From: Geobacter sp.
GTDB taxonomy: Bacteria > Desulfobacterota > Desulfuromonadia > Geobacterales > Geobacteraceae
DNA length: 64,000 nt
Direction of reading: 5' to 3'
NCBI GenBank assembly: GCA_003314535.1
Contig: POSG01000001.1
Coordinates: 186,001-250,000 of the forward strand
Under the pieces are notes generated by a model, which had not been told where the DNA came from, did not search any database, and worked only from the letters and a program-made list of their open reading frames with translations. The stretch's first letter is position 1, and each line of letters opens with the position of its first letter. Made by a program: the position numbers and the translations under genes. Positions 42,743-52,289 of this stretch are shown here, one piece after another.

Positions 42743-45700
42743 CTAGAATGCTGCACCATGTCGCGATTTCCTGATTTTCCCCATCACCCAGCCCTGCATC
42801 GTATCCATATAGTAATAGACAACCGGCGTAATATACAGGGTGAGCAACTGGGAAACCACCAGCCCGCCCACAACGGCCAGGCCGAGCGGGCGCCGCGCCT
42901 CGGCGCCGGCCCCGAATCCGAGGGCTATGGGGAGGGTCCCCATGAGCGCTGCCATGGTGGTCATCATGATCGGGCGGAAACGCACCAGCGCTCCCTGGCA
43001 GATGGCGTCGATCGGTTTCTTTCCTTCCTTTCGTTGCGCTTCAAGGGCGAAATCGATCATCATGATGGCGTTTTTCTTGACTATGCCGATGAGCATGATG
43101 ATCCCGACAAAAGCATAGATATTAAGCTCCTTGCCAAACAGAAGAAGCGTGACCAATGCGCCGAAGCCGGCGGCCGGGAGCCCGGAAAGGATGGTCAGTG
43201 GATGGATGAAGCTCTCGTAGAGAATGCCCAGGACGATGTAAATGACCAGTACCGCCATGAGCAGGAGCAGCCACAGCCCCTTGAGTGATGATTGAAAGGC
43301 CTGCGCCGTCCCCTGGAAACTGGTCGTGACCGAGGGAGGAAGGACCTCCCGGGACAGGTTCTCGACCAGCGGCATTGCCTCTCCCAGTGCGATCCCCGGC
43401 CTGGTGTTGAACGAGATCGTCACCGCCGGCAGCTGCCCCAGGTGATTCACGGTCAGGGGGCCGAGGTCTTTCCTCAGATTGGCAACCGTGCTCAGCGGTA
43501 TTGCCTGTCCGGTTGAGGAACGGATATAAAGCATGGATAACGCCGAAGGATCCGTCTGGTACTTGTCTTCGAGTTCCAGGATCACCTGGTACTGGTTATT
43601 GGGAGCAAAGATGCTCGATACCTGACGCGAACCATACGCATAGTACAATGCATCTTCGATCTGCTGCATTGTAAGGCCCATTGCGGACGCCTTATCCCGG
43701 TCTATGTCGACGTTCACCTGCGGATTGCAGATCTGCAGGTCGCTTGTCACGTCCTGGAGCTGTGAAAGGCCGCGCATCTTTTCTTCGAGCAGAGTCGCAT
43801 AGCGGTATAGCGAATCCTTGTCGAGGCTCTGCAGGGTGTACTGATACTGGCTCTTGGTCAGCTGGCCTCCGATGCGGATGGAAGGCAGGTTCTGCATGAA
43901 CATCCTGATGCCCGGGACCTGCGCCACCTTGGGACGCAGTTCCTGGATGATTTCGTCGGCCGAAAGATCCCGTTCATGCCTCTGCTTGAGGCGCATCATT
44001 ATGCGGCCGGAATTGGAAGCGCCGGTCCCGCCGGATCCCACCGAAGACATGAATGCTTCAACATTCGAATCCTGCGCGACTATCGACGACAATTGCTGCT
44101 GCTTGTTCTTCATTTCCTCGAATGAAATTCCCTGGGCAGCCTCGGTGATGGCGAGTAACTGTCCGGTATCCTCGACGGGAAGGAATCCCTTCGGCATGAC
44201 CTTGAACAGCAACCCCGTCACCAGCGTGAGCACGGCCACAAGGATCAAGGTCGCCAGGCGGTGCTTCATGACTTTCTGCAGTGAGAGTTCATAGAGTTTC
44301 AGCATGCCTTGAAAAAAACGCTCCATGGACATGTAGAAACGGCCGTGCTGCTCCGAAGCGGGCGGGCGGAGGAACCTGCTGCAGAGCATGGGAGTCAGGG
44401 TCAGGGACACGAAACCCGAGATGAGGATCGCCATGCTGATGGTGACGGCAAACTCGTGGAGCAGTCGCCCCATGATCCCGCCCATGAACAGCACGGGGAT
44501 GAAAACGGCCACCAGCGACAGGGTCATGGACAGGATCGTGAAACCGATCTCCCGCGATCCCTTGAGTGCAGCCGCCATCACGCCTTCCCCCTGCTCCATG
44601 TGCCGCACGATATTTTCCAGCATGACGATGGCGTCATCGACGACGAAACCGACTGACAAAGTCAGGGCCATGAGGGATATGTTGTCGATGCTGAAACCCA
44701 TGAGAGCCATGGCCGCGAATGTGCCGATGATGGAAAAAGGCAGCGCGAGACTCGGTATTATGGTGGCCGAGGCATTGCGCAGGAACAGGAAAATCACCAT
44801 CACCACCAGGCAGATCGTCAGGATCAGCGTGAACTTGACGTCGGCCACGGATTCGCGGATGGATGTGGTGCGGTCGTACAGGATGTTCAGATCCACTGAC
44901 GCCGGCATCTGTACCCGGAAAACCGGGAGAAGCTCCTTTATGCTGTCAACCACCTCTATGGTGTTGGTGCCCGGTTGGCGCTGGACGGCAAGGACGATGG
45001 CCCGCGTGCTGTTGCGGGAGATATTGAACCAGCCGGCAACCTTGTTTTCTTCGACATCGTCTATTACGTTGCCCAACTCCTGGAGCCGAACCGGGGAGCC
45101 GTTCCGATAGGCAACGACCAGGGGACGATAGGCAGCGGCATTGTAGAGCTGCCCGGCAGCCTGGATGGTATATGCCTGGTGTGTGCCGTCAAGCGTACCG
45201 GTCGGCAGATTGACGTTGCCGTGCGCCAGGGCGTTGGATACTTCATCGATACCGATCTGGCGCGATGCCAGGGCTTTCGGATCCACCTGGGCGCGCACCG
45301 CGTACTTCTGCGAGCCGTAGACCTGCACCTGGGCCACCCCGCTGATCATTGAAATCCTCTGGGCGATAAATGTGTCGGCGTATTCGTTGACCTCATACAG
45401 CGGCAGAGTCGGCGAACTCAGCGCCAGGTAGATTACCGGCTGGTCGGCGGGATTGACCTTCCGGAAGGAAGGCGGGGTCGGCATGTCCTCGGGCAATTGG
45501 CGCGTGGCACGGGAAATGGCGGATTGGACATCCTGGGCAGCTGCATCGATATCCCGGGAGAGATTGAACTGTATGGTAATGCGCGTAGTCCCGATGCCAT
45601 TGGTCGAGGTCATGGAATCGATCCCGGCAATGGTTGAGAACTGGCGCTCGAGTGGAGTCGCTACCGCCGATGCCATGGTGTCCGGGTTTGCCCCCGGCAG

Positions 45701-45850
45701 GTTTGCGGTCACCTGTATGGTGGGAAAGTCCACATTGGGAAGATCGTTCACCGGCAGGGTGCCGTAGGCGAACAGCCCGAAAATGAGGATCGACGCCATG
45801 ACCAGGGTGGTCATTATCGGGCGGCCGATGAAGAGCGCCGCGATATTCAT
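42743..45850 (-). CDS. RND multidrug efflux permease (AcrB/MdtB type)
   Basis: The 1035-residue inner-membrane pump uses proton flow to expel drugs through an outer-membrane channel. It has the HAE1 layout of 12 membrane segments and two large periplasmic loops: FIGRPIMTTLVM at the start, PLERQFSTIAGID, FVVDDAIVMLENIVRHME (the proton-relay Asp pair on helix 4) and GIVKKNAIMMIDFAL near the end. The start overlaps the adaptor gene by 4 bases. It resembles MdtB/MdtC more than AcrB in its N-terminal motifs, but only one pump gene is present. Confidence 0.95.
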   Translation of the reverse strand: MNIAALFIGRPIMTTLVMASILIFGLFAYGTLPVNDLPNVDFPTIQVTANLPGANPDTMASAVATPLERQFSTIAGIDSMTSTNGIGTTRITIQFNLSRDIDAAAQDVQSAISRATRQLPEDMPTPPSFRKVNPADQPVIYLALSSPTLPLYEVNEYADTFIAQRISMISGVAQVQVYGSQKYAVRAQVDPKALASRQIGIDEVSNALAHGNVNLPTGTLDGTHQAYTIQAAGQLYNAAAYRPLVVAYRNGSPVRLQELGNVIDDVEENKVAGWFNISRNSTRAIVLAVQRQPGTNTIEVVDSIKELLPVFRVQMPASVDLNILYDRTTSIRESVADVKFTLILTICLVVMVIFLFLRNASATIIPSLALPFSIIGTFAAMALMGFSIDNISLMALTLSVGFVVDDAIVMLENIVRHMEQGEGVMAAALKGSREIGFTILSMTLSLVAVFIPVLFMGGIMGRLLHEFAVTISMAILISGFVSLTLTPMLCSRFLRPPASEQHGRFYMSMERFFQGMLKLYELSLQKVMKHRLATLILVAVLTLVTGLLFKVMPKGFLPVEDTGQLLAITEAAQGISFEEMKNKQQQLSSIVAQDSNVEAFMSSVGSGGTGASNSGRIMMRLKQRHERDLSADEIIQELRPKVAQVPGIRMFMQNLPSIRIGGQLTKSQYQYTLQSLDKDSLYRYATLLEEKMRGLSQLQDVTSDLQICNPQVNVDIDRDKASAMGLTMQQIEDALYYAYGSRQVSSIFAPNNQYQVILELEDKYQTDPSALSMLYIRSSTGQAIPLSTVANLRKDLGPLTVNHLGQLPAVTISFNTRPGIALGEAMPLVENLSREVLPPSVTTSFQGTAQAFQSSLKGLWLLLLMAVLVIYIVLGILYESFIHPLTILSGLPAAGFGALVTLLLFGKELNIYAFVGIIMLIGIVKKNAIMMIDFALEAQRKEGKKPIDAICQGALVRFRPIMMTTMAALMGTLPIALGFGAGAEARRPLGLAVVGGLVVSQLLTLYITPVVYYYMDTMQGWVMGKIRKSRHGAAF

Positions 45851-47010
45851 GGCCGCCTGGCCTTCCGAACCGGACCGTCGGTCTTTATCTCCACCTTGGC
45901 GCCGGGTACCAGGTTCATCTGGCCGTCGATGACCACCGTCTCCCCGGGGTTCAGGCCCTTTTCTATAACTGTAACGCCGTCATATGACTGTCCGGGGACA
46001 ACCGTCCTCAACTCCACTCCCCAGTCACGCTTCACGACGAAAACGTATTGCCCTGCCTGGCCGGTCTGAACCGACTGGGTGGGCACGACGACGGCGTCGG
46101 GAATCGTCGTGAGGGTGATTATGACGTTGACGAACTGCCCCGGCCACAATCGCCTGGAAGTATTGGCAAAGGTGCCCTTGATTTTGATTGTTCCGGTTGC
46201 AGTATCGACTATGTTGTCGATAAAGCTCAACTCTCCCTGCTCGCCCGGCCCGGGGGAATTGGGGATTTCCGCCACGACCTTGAGCGAGCCGGAGGACCGG
46301 TACTTCGTGAGTTGCGCCAGTTCCTTCTCCGGAACGGAAAAAGCCACGAAAATGGGATCGATCTGGTTGATGGTCACCAGAACGGGAACATCGTTGGCCT
46401 TGACCAGGTTGCCCTGCTTGACTTGAAGATTCCCGGTCCGCCCGTTGATGGGAGAGCGGATGGAACAATACCCCAGCTGGACGGCTGCCGAGTCGACCGC
46501 CGCCCGGTCAGCCCGCACCGATTCGCCAAGCGCCTCGGCATTGGATTTCAGCTGTTCGAATTGATCCTGGGTTACTATGCCGTCCCTGAGCAGCTCGCCA
46601 TAGCGACGAACCTGTTCGCGCGCATACCTTTCCTGGGCGGCGTCACGCGCGAGAACTGCCTTGGCCTGCCGCAACGCTGCCGCAAATGGAGCTCTTTCGA
46701 TCTCGAAAAGCGGCTGGCCTTTCCTGACGTCCTGTCCTTCCGTAAACAGCACCTTTGCCAGCATGCCGCTTACCTGGGCCTTGACGGAAACAGTCGCGAA
46801 TGCTTCCACATTGCCGATAACGCGTATCTGTACAGGGACGGGCTTTCGCGACACTGTGGCCACCTTAACCGGCTCTGCAGGTTTGGGCTTGTTCCTTTCC
46901 TTCCGGGAGCAGGCAGGCATGCAAAGCATGCTGAACAACACGCAGGCGCAACCGACAACGGTGCAGCACAAAACAGCGAATTTACCCGGACCGACGGGGG
47001 AGCATCTCAT
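45847..47010 (-). CDS. RND periplasmic adaptor (membrane fusion protein)
   Basis: The 387-residue protein bridges pump and outer-membrane channel. It has a hydrophobic N-terminus ending in MPACS, a possible lipobox, then a barrel-sandwich half (VIGNVEAFATVSVKAQVSG), a helical hairpin (about 95-165) and the second lipoyl half (SIRSPINGRTGNLQVKQGN). The beta-barrel domain and membrane-proximal domain follow (LWPGQFVNVIITL). This is the MdtA/AcrA type. A GGAGAG site precedes the start and the stop overlaps the pump gene, so stoichiometric coupling is likely. Confidence 0.93.
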   Translation of the reverse strand: MRCSPVGPGKFAVLCCTVVGCACVLFSMLCMPACSRKERNKPKPAEPVKVATVSRKPVPVQIRVIGNVEAFATVSVKAQVSGMLAKVLFTEGQDVRKGQPLFEIERAPFAAALRQAKAVLARDAAQERYAREQVRRYGELLRDGIVTQDQFEQLKSNAEALGESVRADRAAVDSAAVQLGYCSIRSPINGRTGNLQVKQGNLVKANDVPVLVTINQIDPIFVAFSVPEKELAQLTKYRSSGSLKVVAEIPNSPGPGEQGELSFIDNIVDTATGTIKIKGTFANTSRRLWPGQFVNVIITLTTIPDAVVVPTQSVQTGQAGQYVFVVKRDWGVELRTVVPGQSYDGVTVIEKGLNPGETVVIDGQMNLVPGAKVEIKTDGPVRKARRP

Positions 47011-47134
47011 CGTTTTCTCTCCAGATAACAGGTGTTACCCACCCTTCAGCTGGCCTGGAGGGTGGATGCGCACGGAACTCATGGCAATTCCTCGCGGTGA
47101 ACCGTGAGGCAGGTGAGATCACGTGTCCGGGATA

Positions 47135-48661
47135 TTACCGGTTTTTTTCGTATAATGCATCCCCTTCCTTTTCCGTCACAACTATGCCCTCTTTCTCCAG
47201 AAGCTCCGCGTCCGCCTTCCAGAGCGCGGTTACGGCGTTGTTGTAATCGGCGATCGCCCGGATCCGGTTCCCTTTGGCAGTCACCATGTCGTTCTGGACG
47301 TCCAGGACATCCTTGACCGTTGCCAGACCTACCTTGTTTTTCTTGATGTACGCATTCAGGCGTTCCTCCGCATAAGCGCTTCCCCGCTCGGTCACGTCCA
47401 GCTGCTTGTACCCGGCCTGCAACGCCCGGACAGCATTGCGAACATCATTTGCGATCGTATCTTCAAGGCTTCTGATCTGGGCCGATGCCTGGTCCACCTT
47501 GAGCTTGCTCTTGATGTATTCGTTCTCCGCGGCGCGGTTCCCCAGGGGATAGGTGAACAGCAGGCCTCCGCCCCAGATGGGGTACCTTCCCGACCCGACC
47601 CGGTCCAGGGCGCGGTTGTATTCCTGGCCGAGCCCGGTCAGGGAAGTGTTCAACACCAGGGACAAGTCCGGCAGCGTCTGGTTTCTGGCCACCCTGCTCT
47701 GCAATTCGCCGGTCTTCTGCGTGATCCTCAGCTGCTTCAACTCCGGCCTGTCGGCAATGGCTTTCCTGATGGCCGTATCCTGGTCGACTGCATACAGTTC
47801 ATGATAGGGAGTGTCTGCAGGCACGATCTCATTCCCCATCGGGAACTGGAGCAGCACACGCAATGAATCCTCCTGGTCCTTCAATGCCCTTTCGGCGTCG
47901 ATCAGGTTCTTCTGCATCGTGGAAACGCCGAATTCGGCGCTGAGGATCTCCATTGCCGGGAGCACACCGGCCTTGACCTGGGCGCGCGTGTCGTTGAGGA
48001 TCCTCTCCGCGAGCGCCAGCGACGTCTTTTTCACTTCCAGGTCTTCGCGGAGGCTGTAGAGCTGGAAATACTGGTTCCTGACCTGGACGACGATATCGGT
48101 GAGCTTTGCCCTGAACTGTTCCAGTGCCCCTTCCTTGCCGAACTTCGCCACCTGGATGTTCAATTCTGTCGCCTCCCTGCCGAAGTTCTTCAGGAGCGGC
48201 TGCGTGAAGTTCAGGCTCAGGTCCGAGTTGTAATAGTCGGTGAGGAAGCGGGTTGGGTCGGAGTTGTTGCGGTACCAGGTGTTATTGAAAGAAAGGCCTA
48301 CCGTACCCCCCAGGGGTATCAGCTGCGAAATGCCGGCATTGTACTCGAAGATCCGCTGGCGGCTGATGGGCGTACCGCTTGTGTAAGCGCTTGCCGCTTG
48401 CGTGTTGGATTCCTGGTAGTTGAGAAGGAAATTCAGCAGGGGGTCGTAGATTCCCCTGCTCTTGCGCAGTTCCGCTTCGGCTGTGGCAGGGTTGTAAAGC
48501 TCGGCCTTGAGGTCGAGGTTTTTCTCGACAGCCATTTGGATCGCCTGTTTCAGGGTCAGGCTGGCGCCGTTATCCTGGGCATGGAGATTCCCGGATAATC
48601 CGACAACCGAGAACATGGTTAAGGCAAAACACGCTTTTGTGAAACGCTGGGCTATGATCAT
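47135..48661 (-). CDS. TolC-family outer-membrane channel
   Basis: The 508-residue protein has a signal peptide (cleavage near NLHAQ) and two homologous outer-membrane efflux repeats: SLTLKQAIQMAVEKNLDL and LTDIVVQVRNQYFQLY in the first half, and RAAENEYIKSKLKVDQAS with DTIANDVRNAVRALQ in the second. It forms the trimeric channel through which both neighbouring pumps could export. It lies between the MacB permease gene (110 bases) and the RND adaptor gene (124 bases). An AAGGA site is 10 bases before the start. Confidence 0.93.
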   Translation of the reverse strand: MIIAQRFTKACFALTMFSVVGLSGNLHAQDNGASLTLKQAIQMAVEKNLDLKAELYNPATAEAELRKSRGIYDPLLNFLLNYQESNTQAASAYTSGTPISRQRIFEYNAGISQLIPLGGTVGLSFNNTWYRNNSDPTRFLTDYYNSDLSLNFTQPLLKNFGREATELNIQVAKFGKEGALEQFRAKLTDIVVQVRNQYFQLYSLREDLEVKKTSLALAERILNDTRAQVKAGVLPAMEILSAEFGVSTMQKNLIDAERALKDQEDSLRVLLQFPMGNEIVPADTPYHELYAVDQDTAIRKAIADRPELKQLRITQKTGELQSRVARNQTLPDLSLVLNTSLTGLGQEYNRALDRVGSGRYPIWGGGLLFTYPLGNRAAENEYIKSKLKVDQASAQIRSLEDTIANDVRNAVRALQAGYKQLDVTERGSAYAEERLNAYIKKNKVGLATVKDVLDVQNDMVTAKGNRIRAIADYNNAVTALWKADAELLEKEGIVVTEKEGDALYEKNR

Positions 48662-48771
48662 GAGGAGTAATCCTTTCTACAACAACGATTCTCGATATGC
48701 TTGTTCACAGGAACAACATTTTCGCTCAGGCGGCTGAGGGCGAGAAAACTCTCCGGCACGCTGCCGAGAAA

Positions 48772-50001
48772 TCATTCATAACGCAAAGCATCTATGGGAT
48801 TCAATGACGCTGCTTTTTTTGCCGGGTAGTATCCGAAGAAAATTCCCACTGCTCCGGAAAATCCGATGGCCATTGCAATCGCCTGGAATGAGATGAGCGT
48901 GGGCCAATCGAAGAGCGCGGAAACCAGTTTTGCCCCTGCCACGCCAAACAGCATTCCCAGTATTCCGCCAATGAAGGTCAACAGCACTGCTTCCGTCAGA
49001 AACTGCATGAGTATGTCGCGCTGCTTGGCGCCGATTGCCATGCGGATGCCGATTTCCCTGGTCCGCTCGGTTACGGAAACCAGCATGATGTTCATTATGC
49101 CGATCCCGCCGACGATGAGTGAAATTGACGCAACGGCGCCCAGCAGCAGGGACATGGCCTTCGAGGACTCCTCCCTCACGCTGAGGATCTCGGTCAGGTT
49201 CCTGACTGTGAAATCCGCATCGCGGCCGGGTCCGATGCGGTGGCGCTGGGTGAGAAGTTCATTGATCTGCGTTTCCGCCCTATCCAGGTCCTCCTCGCTC
49301 TTAGCCTGGACCATGATGGACCCGACCGAGTTGGGGAACTGGCTGCCGAGCAGCTTGCGCTGGGCGGCCGTCAGGGGCACATAGACGATGTCATCCTGGT
49401 CCGCCCCCTGGGGTGACTGTCCCTTGCGGTCCAGTATGCCCACCACCTTGAAGGGTACCTTCTTGATGCGGACGACCTTGCCCAGTGGGTCTTCCGACCC
49501 GAAAAGGTTTTCAGCAACGGTCTGGCCCAGGAGGCAATTCTTCATTGCGCTGTCCACATCCGACTGGACCAGGTTCCGGCCCTCCACAACAGCCCATTCC
49601 CTAACCTGCAGATATTCGGGCGTGATGCCGAGAACAGCGGTGGACCAGTTCATGTTCCCGTAAACGATCTGCGCGCCCCCGCGCACGGACGGCGCCGCAA
49701 GCGCGACTGCCGGGCACTCGGCCTGGATGGCGCGCGCATCGTCATAGGTAAGGCTGGGCGTGCTGCCGGAACCGAGGCGTATCCCCCCACTGGTCAACGA
49801 ACCGGGCAGCACGAGAAGCATGTTGCTGCCGATGCTGGAGATCTGCTCCGAAATCACCTTGCTGGCGCCCGAACCGATGGCGACCATGGCGATCACCGCG
49901 GCTATCCCGATGATGATGCCCAGCATGGTCAGGAAAGACCTCATCTTGTTGATCCTGAGAGCCCTGACCGCTATGCGGAGACTCAGCATGAGCTCGTTCA
50001 C
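48772..50001 (-). CDS. macB: MacB-type ABC permease
   Basis: The 409-residue permease has the FtsX/MacB fold: helix 1 after LRINKMRSFLTMLGIIIGI, a large periplasmic domain of about 200 residues, then three helices with GGIGIMNIMLVSVTERTREIGIR, the signature coupling region. In canonical MacB this is fused to the ATPase; here ATPase and permease are separate genes. The GTG start overlaps the stop of the ATPase gene (GTGA). Substrates of such systems include macrolides, peptides and heme precursors; the present one is unknown. Confidence 0.92.
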   Translation of the reverse strand: MNELMLSLRIAVRALRINKMRSFLTMLGIIIGIAAVIAMVAIGSGASKVISEQISSIGSNMLLVLPGSLTSGGIRLGSGSTPSLTYDDARAIQAECPAVALAAPSVRGGAQIVYGNMNWSTAVLGITPEYLQVREWAVVEGRNLVQSDVDSAMKNCLLGQTVAENLFGSEDPLGKVVRIKKVPFKVVGILDRKGQSPQGADQDDIVYVPLTAAQRKLLGSQFPNSVGSIMVQAKSEEDLDRAETQINELLTQRHRIGPGRDADFTVRNLTEILSVREESSKAMSLLLGAVASISLIVGGIGIMNIMLVSVTERTREIGIRMAIGAKQRDILMQFLTEAVLLTFIGGILGMLFGVAGAKLVSALFDWPTLISFQAIAMAIGFSGAVGIFFGYYPAKKAASLNPIDALRYE

Positions 50002-50720
50002 AGCTTCCCCCTCATTGCTCCAGCATCCATGGGTTCCGAGACCGGGCTGTCCGCAATGATCATGCCGTCACGGAAGACGATGTTGCGCTTGGTGAAGGCA
50101 GCCACGTCAGGTTCATGGGTTACCATTATTATGGTGATCCCCTGCCTGTTCAGCTTCTGGAATATGGCCATGATCTCCACGCTGGTTGCCGAGTCCAGGT
50201 TTCCGGTGGGCTCGTCGGCAAGGATTATGGCCGGGTCGTTGACCAGCGCGCGTGCGATTGCCACGCGTTGCTGCTGTCCCCCGGAGAGCTGGTTGCTGGA
50301 ATGATCGGCCCTTTCGGCAAGACCCACCATGGCCAGTGCTTCCATGGCCCGTTCCTTCCGCCTTGCCGCCGGCGTCCTGCCGTAAACCAGGGGCAGCTGG
50401 ACATTTTCCAACGCAGATGTCCTGGCCAGCAGGTTGAAACCCTGGAACACGAAACCGATCTTCCTGTTGCGGATCTCGGCGAGAGCGTCACGCGAAAGGC
50501 CCCTGACGTACTCTCCTCCCAGCCAGTAGTCCCCTGAGGTAGGCGCATCCAGGCAGCCCAGGATGTTCATGAAGGTCGATTTGCCGCTTCCGGATGATCC
50601 CATGATCGCTGCGAAATCGCCGCTCCCGACGGAAAGCGTAACCCCCTTGAGTGCTTCCACCCGCAACTCGCCCATCGTGTAGACCTTTGTCAATTCGCTT
50701 ACGCGGACAACGTCTTCCAT
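49998..50720 (-). CDS. macB: MacB-type ABC transporter ATPase
   Basis: The 240-residue ATPase of the MacB/LolD group has Walker A (GSSGSGKST), Q-loop FVFQGFNLLART, signature LSGGQQQRVAIARAL, Walker B IILADEPTGNLD and H-loop MVTHEPD. The gene abuts macA directly (TAAATG), and its stop overlaps the permease start. This half-size version acts with the following permease as a mechanotransmission pump driving MacA and TolC. Confidence 0.95.
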   Translation of the reverse strand: MEDVVRVSELTKVYTMGELRVEALKGVTLSVGSGDFAAIMGSSGSGKSTFMNILGCLDAPTSGDYWLGGEYVRGLSRDALAEIRNRKIGFVFQGFNLLARTSALENVQLPLVYGRTPAARRKERAMEALAMVGLAERADHSSNQLSGGQQQRVAIARALVNDPAIILADEPTGNLDSATSVEIMAIFQKLNRQGITIIMVTHEPDVAAFTKRNIVFRDGMIIADSPVSEPMDAGAMRGKL

Positions 50721-51917
50721 TTAGAACCTCGGTCCCATGGCTCCGCCCGTTTGTGCGGGCTTCTTCTTTGCCTGCGTCTGTTCTATAATCAAGGCCTGTC
50801 CCTCGCGCACCTCGCCGGAAACCAGTTCCACATACGAATCATCCGACACCCCGGTTTTCACGGTAAGAGCCACGGGCTTGCCGTCTTTCAGCGCGTAAAC
50901 CTGCTGACCTGCCGGCCGGGATGCCTTGCCCTTAGCGCCGACATTCTGCGCAATGGGTTCATCCCCGCTCTTCCTGGGCTTGAACCTGAGCGCCGCACTT
51001 GGAATTTTCACAACGTTTTCCTTTTTCATCACCTCTATGCTTACATTTGCGGTCATGCCCGGCTTCAATTTCAGTTCCTTGTTATCCACTGTAACCACCA
51101 CATCATAGGTAACAACATTCTGGGTGATGATAGGGGCATTCCTTACCTGGGCAACCACACCCCTGAATTCCGTCGCAGGGTAAGCGTCCACGGAAAACGT
51201 CACGGGCTGGCCCACCTTTATCTTCCCGATGTCGGCCTCGTCGACGCTGGTGTCGATCTGCATCTTGGTCAGGTCCTGGGCTATGGTGAAAAGGGTCGGC
51301 GTCTGGAAGGACGCGGCAACCGTCTGGCCCACGTCAACGTTCCGTGACACCACTATGCCGTCAACAGGTGATTTTATCGTGGCATAACGGAGATTCGTCT
51401 GTGCCTGGCGGTATGACCCGCGCGTCTGGCCAACGCTTCCCCGGGCAGACTGCACCGATGCCAGAGCCTCCTTGTACTTGGTTTCAGCACTGTCGAAATC
51501 CGCCTGGGAAACGACTCCGTCCTTGACCAGCTGCCGGTTCCGTTCCATGGTCCTCCTGGCGTCGATCAGGTCGGCCCGGGCCTTGCCGAGATTGGCCACC
51601 GCGGCCTGGTAGCCTCCCCCGCTCTGTTCGACCTGTGAATTGAAAATGGAAGGGTCGATCTGGGCAATGGTCTGACCTTTTTTAACCACCGAATTGTAGT
51701 CGACGAAGAGTTTCTGGATCGTTCCGGACACCTGCGTACCCACCTGCACGGTTATGACGGCATTCAGATTCCCCGTTGCGGTCACTGTCGACAATATGGT
51801 CCCGCGCTCCACCTTCGCCCTGCGATACATGGTTTTGGGGGAACTCTTCACATACAGGAATATGCCGACCGCCAGCACAGAAACTGCAATCACACCTGCA
51901 ACAACATAACGTTTCAT
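50721..51917 (-). CDS. macA: MacA-like periplasmic adaptor
   Basis: The 398-residue adaptor has one N-terminal membrane helix (MKRYVVAGVIAVSVLAVGIF), a lipoyl half (TVTATGNLNAVITVQVGTQV), a helical hairpin (about 90-165) and the second lipoyl half with LRYATIKSPVDGIVVSR. The beta-barrel domain follows, with an insert rich in Lys and Pro near its C-terminus. It connects the MacB pump to the TolC channel encoded downstream. ATG 51917 has a GAGGT site 5 bases upstream; the longer frame is unsupported. It is the first gene of the six-gene efflux operon. Confidence 0.93.
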   Translation of the reverse strand: MKRYVVAGVIAVSVLAVGIFLYVKSSPKTMYRRAKVERGTILSTVTATGNLNAVITVQVGTQVSGTIQKLFVDYNSVVKKGQTIAQIDPSIFNSQVEQSGGGYQAAVANLGKARADLIDARRTMERNRQLVKDGVVSQADFDSAETKYKEALASVQSARGSVGQTRGSYRQAQTNLRYATIKSPVDGIVVSRNVDVGQTVAASFQTPTLFTIAQDLTKMQIDTSVDEADIGKIKVGQPVTFSVDAYPATEFRGVVAQVRNAPIITQNVVTYDVVVTVDNKELKLKPGMTANVSIEVMKKENVVKIPSAALRFKPRKSGDEPIAQNVGAKGKASRPAGQQVYALKDGKPVALTVKTGVSDDSYVELVSGEVREGQALIIEQTQAKKKPAQTGGAMGPRF

Positions 51918-52289
51918 TTCGAACCTCGAAAAGTGGTAGAAAATCCGTTTTCCAGACATGAACATTCCGAAATCACCTCATGATCTATTGCTCACATAAT
52001 ATCCGGATTGTCATTCTGATATGGACGACGGGCGCCGGGTCTCGGGTATTCATAACGTCCAGGAGCCAGAGCTGTTGACAAAAATTCTCCTACCCAGGAT
52101 GAAACGCTATCACCCCTTCGGGAAAAACGCTACTGAAACAGGAGAATTTTCATGCATGTTCCGTTATATCCCCCCATATACTGTTTACATTCTTTTCAAA
52201 GAAAGAAATTTAAGATACTGTGAGATTCACGACAATGGTTCTTCTTCCAGTTACGACTGCCCAGTACCAATGCTCTTGTCGAGGATCCC
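51918..52289. other. Divergent control region between macA and the PPP phosphatase gene
   Basis: In these 372 bases, AAAATTCTCCT (52081-52091) and AGGAGAATTTT (52140-52150) form an exact 11-bp inverted repeat with a 48-base loop. Inside the loop CGCTA-type sequence is repeated. TTGACA lies at 52075-52080 on the plus strand. This is a likely place for efflux-operon control, but no regulator gene is nearby. No coding region was recognised. Confidence 0.5.
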
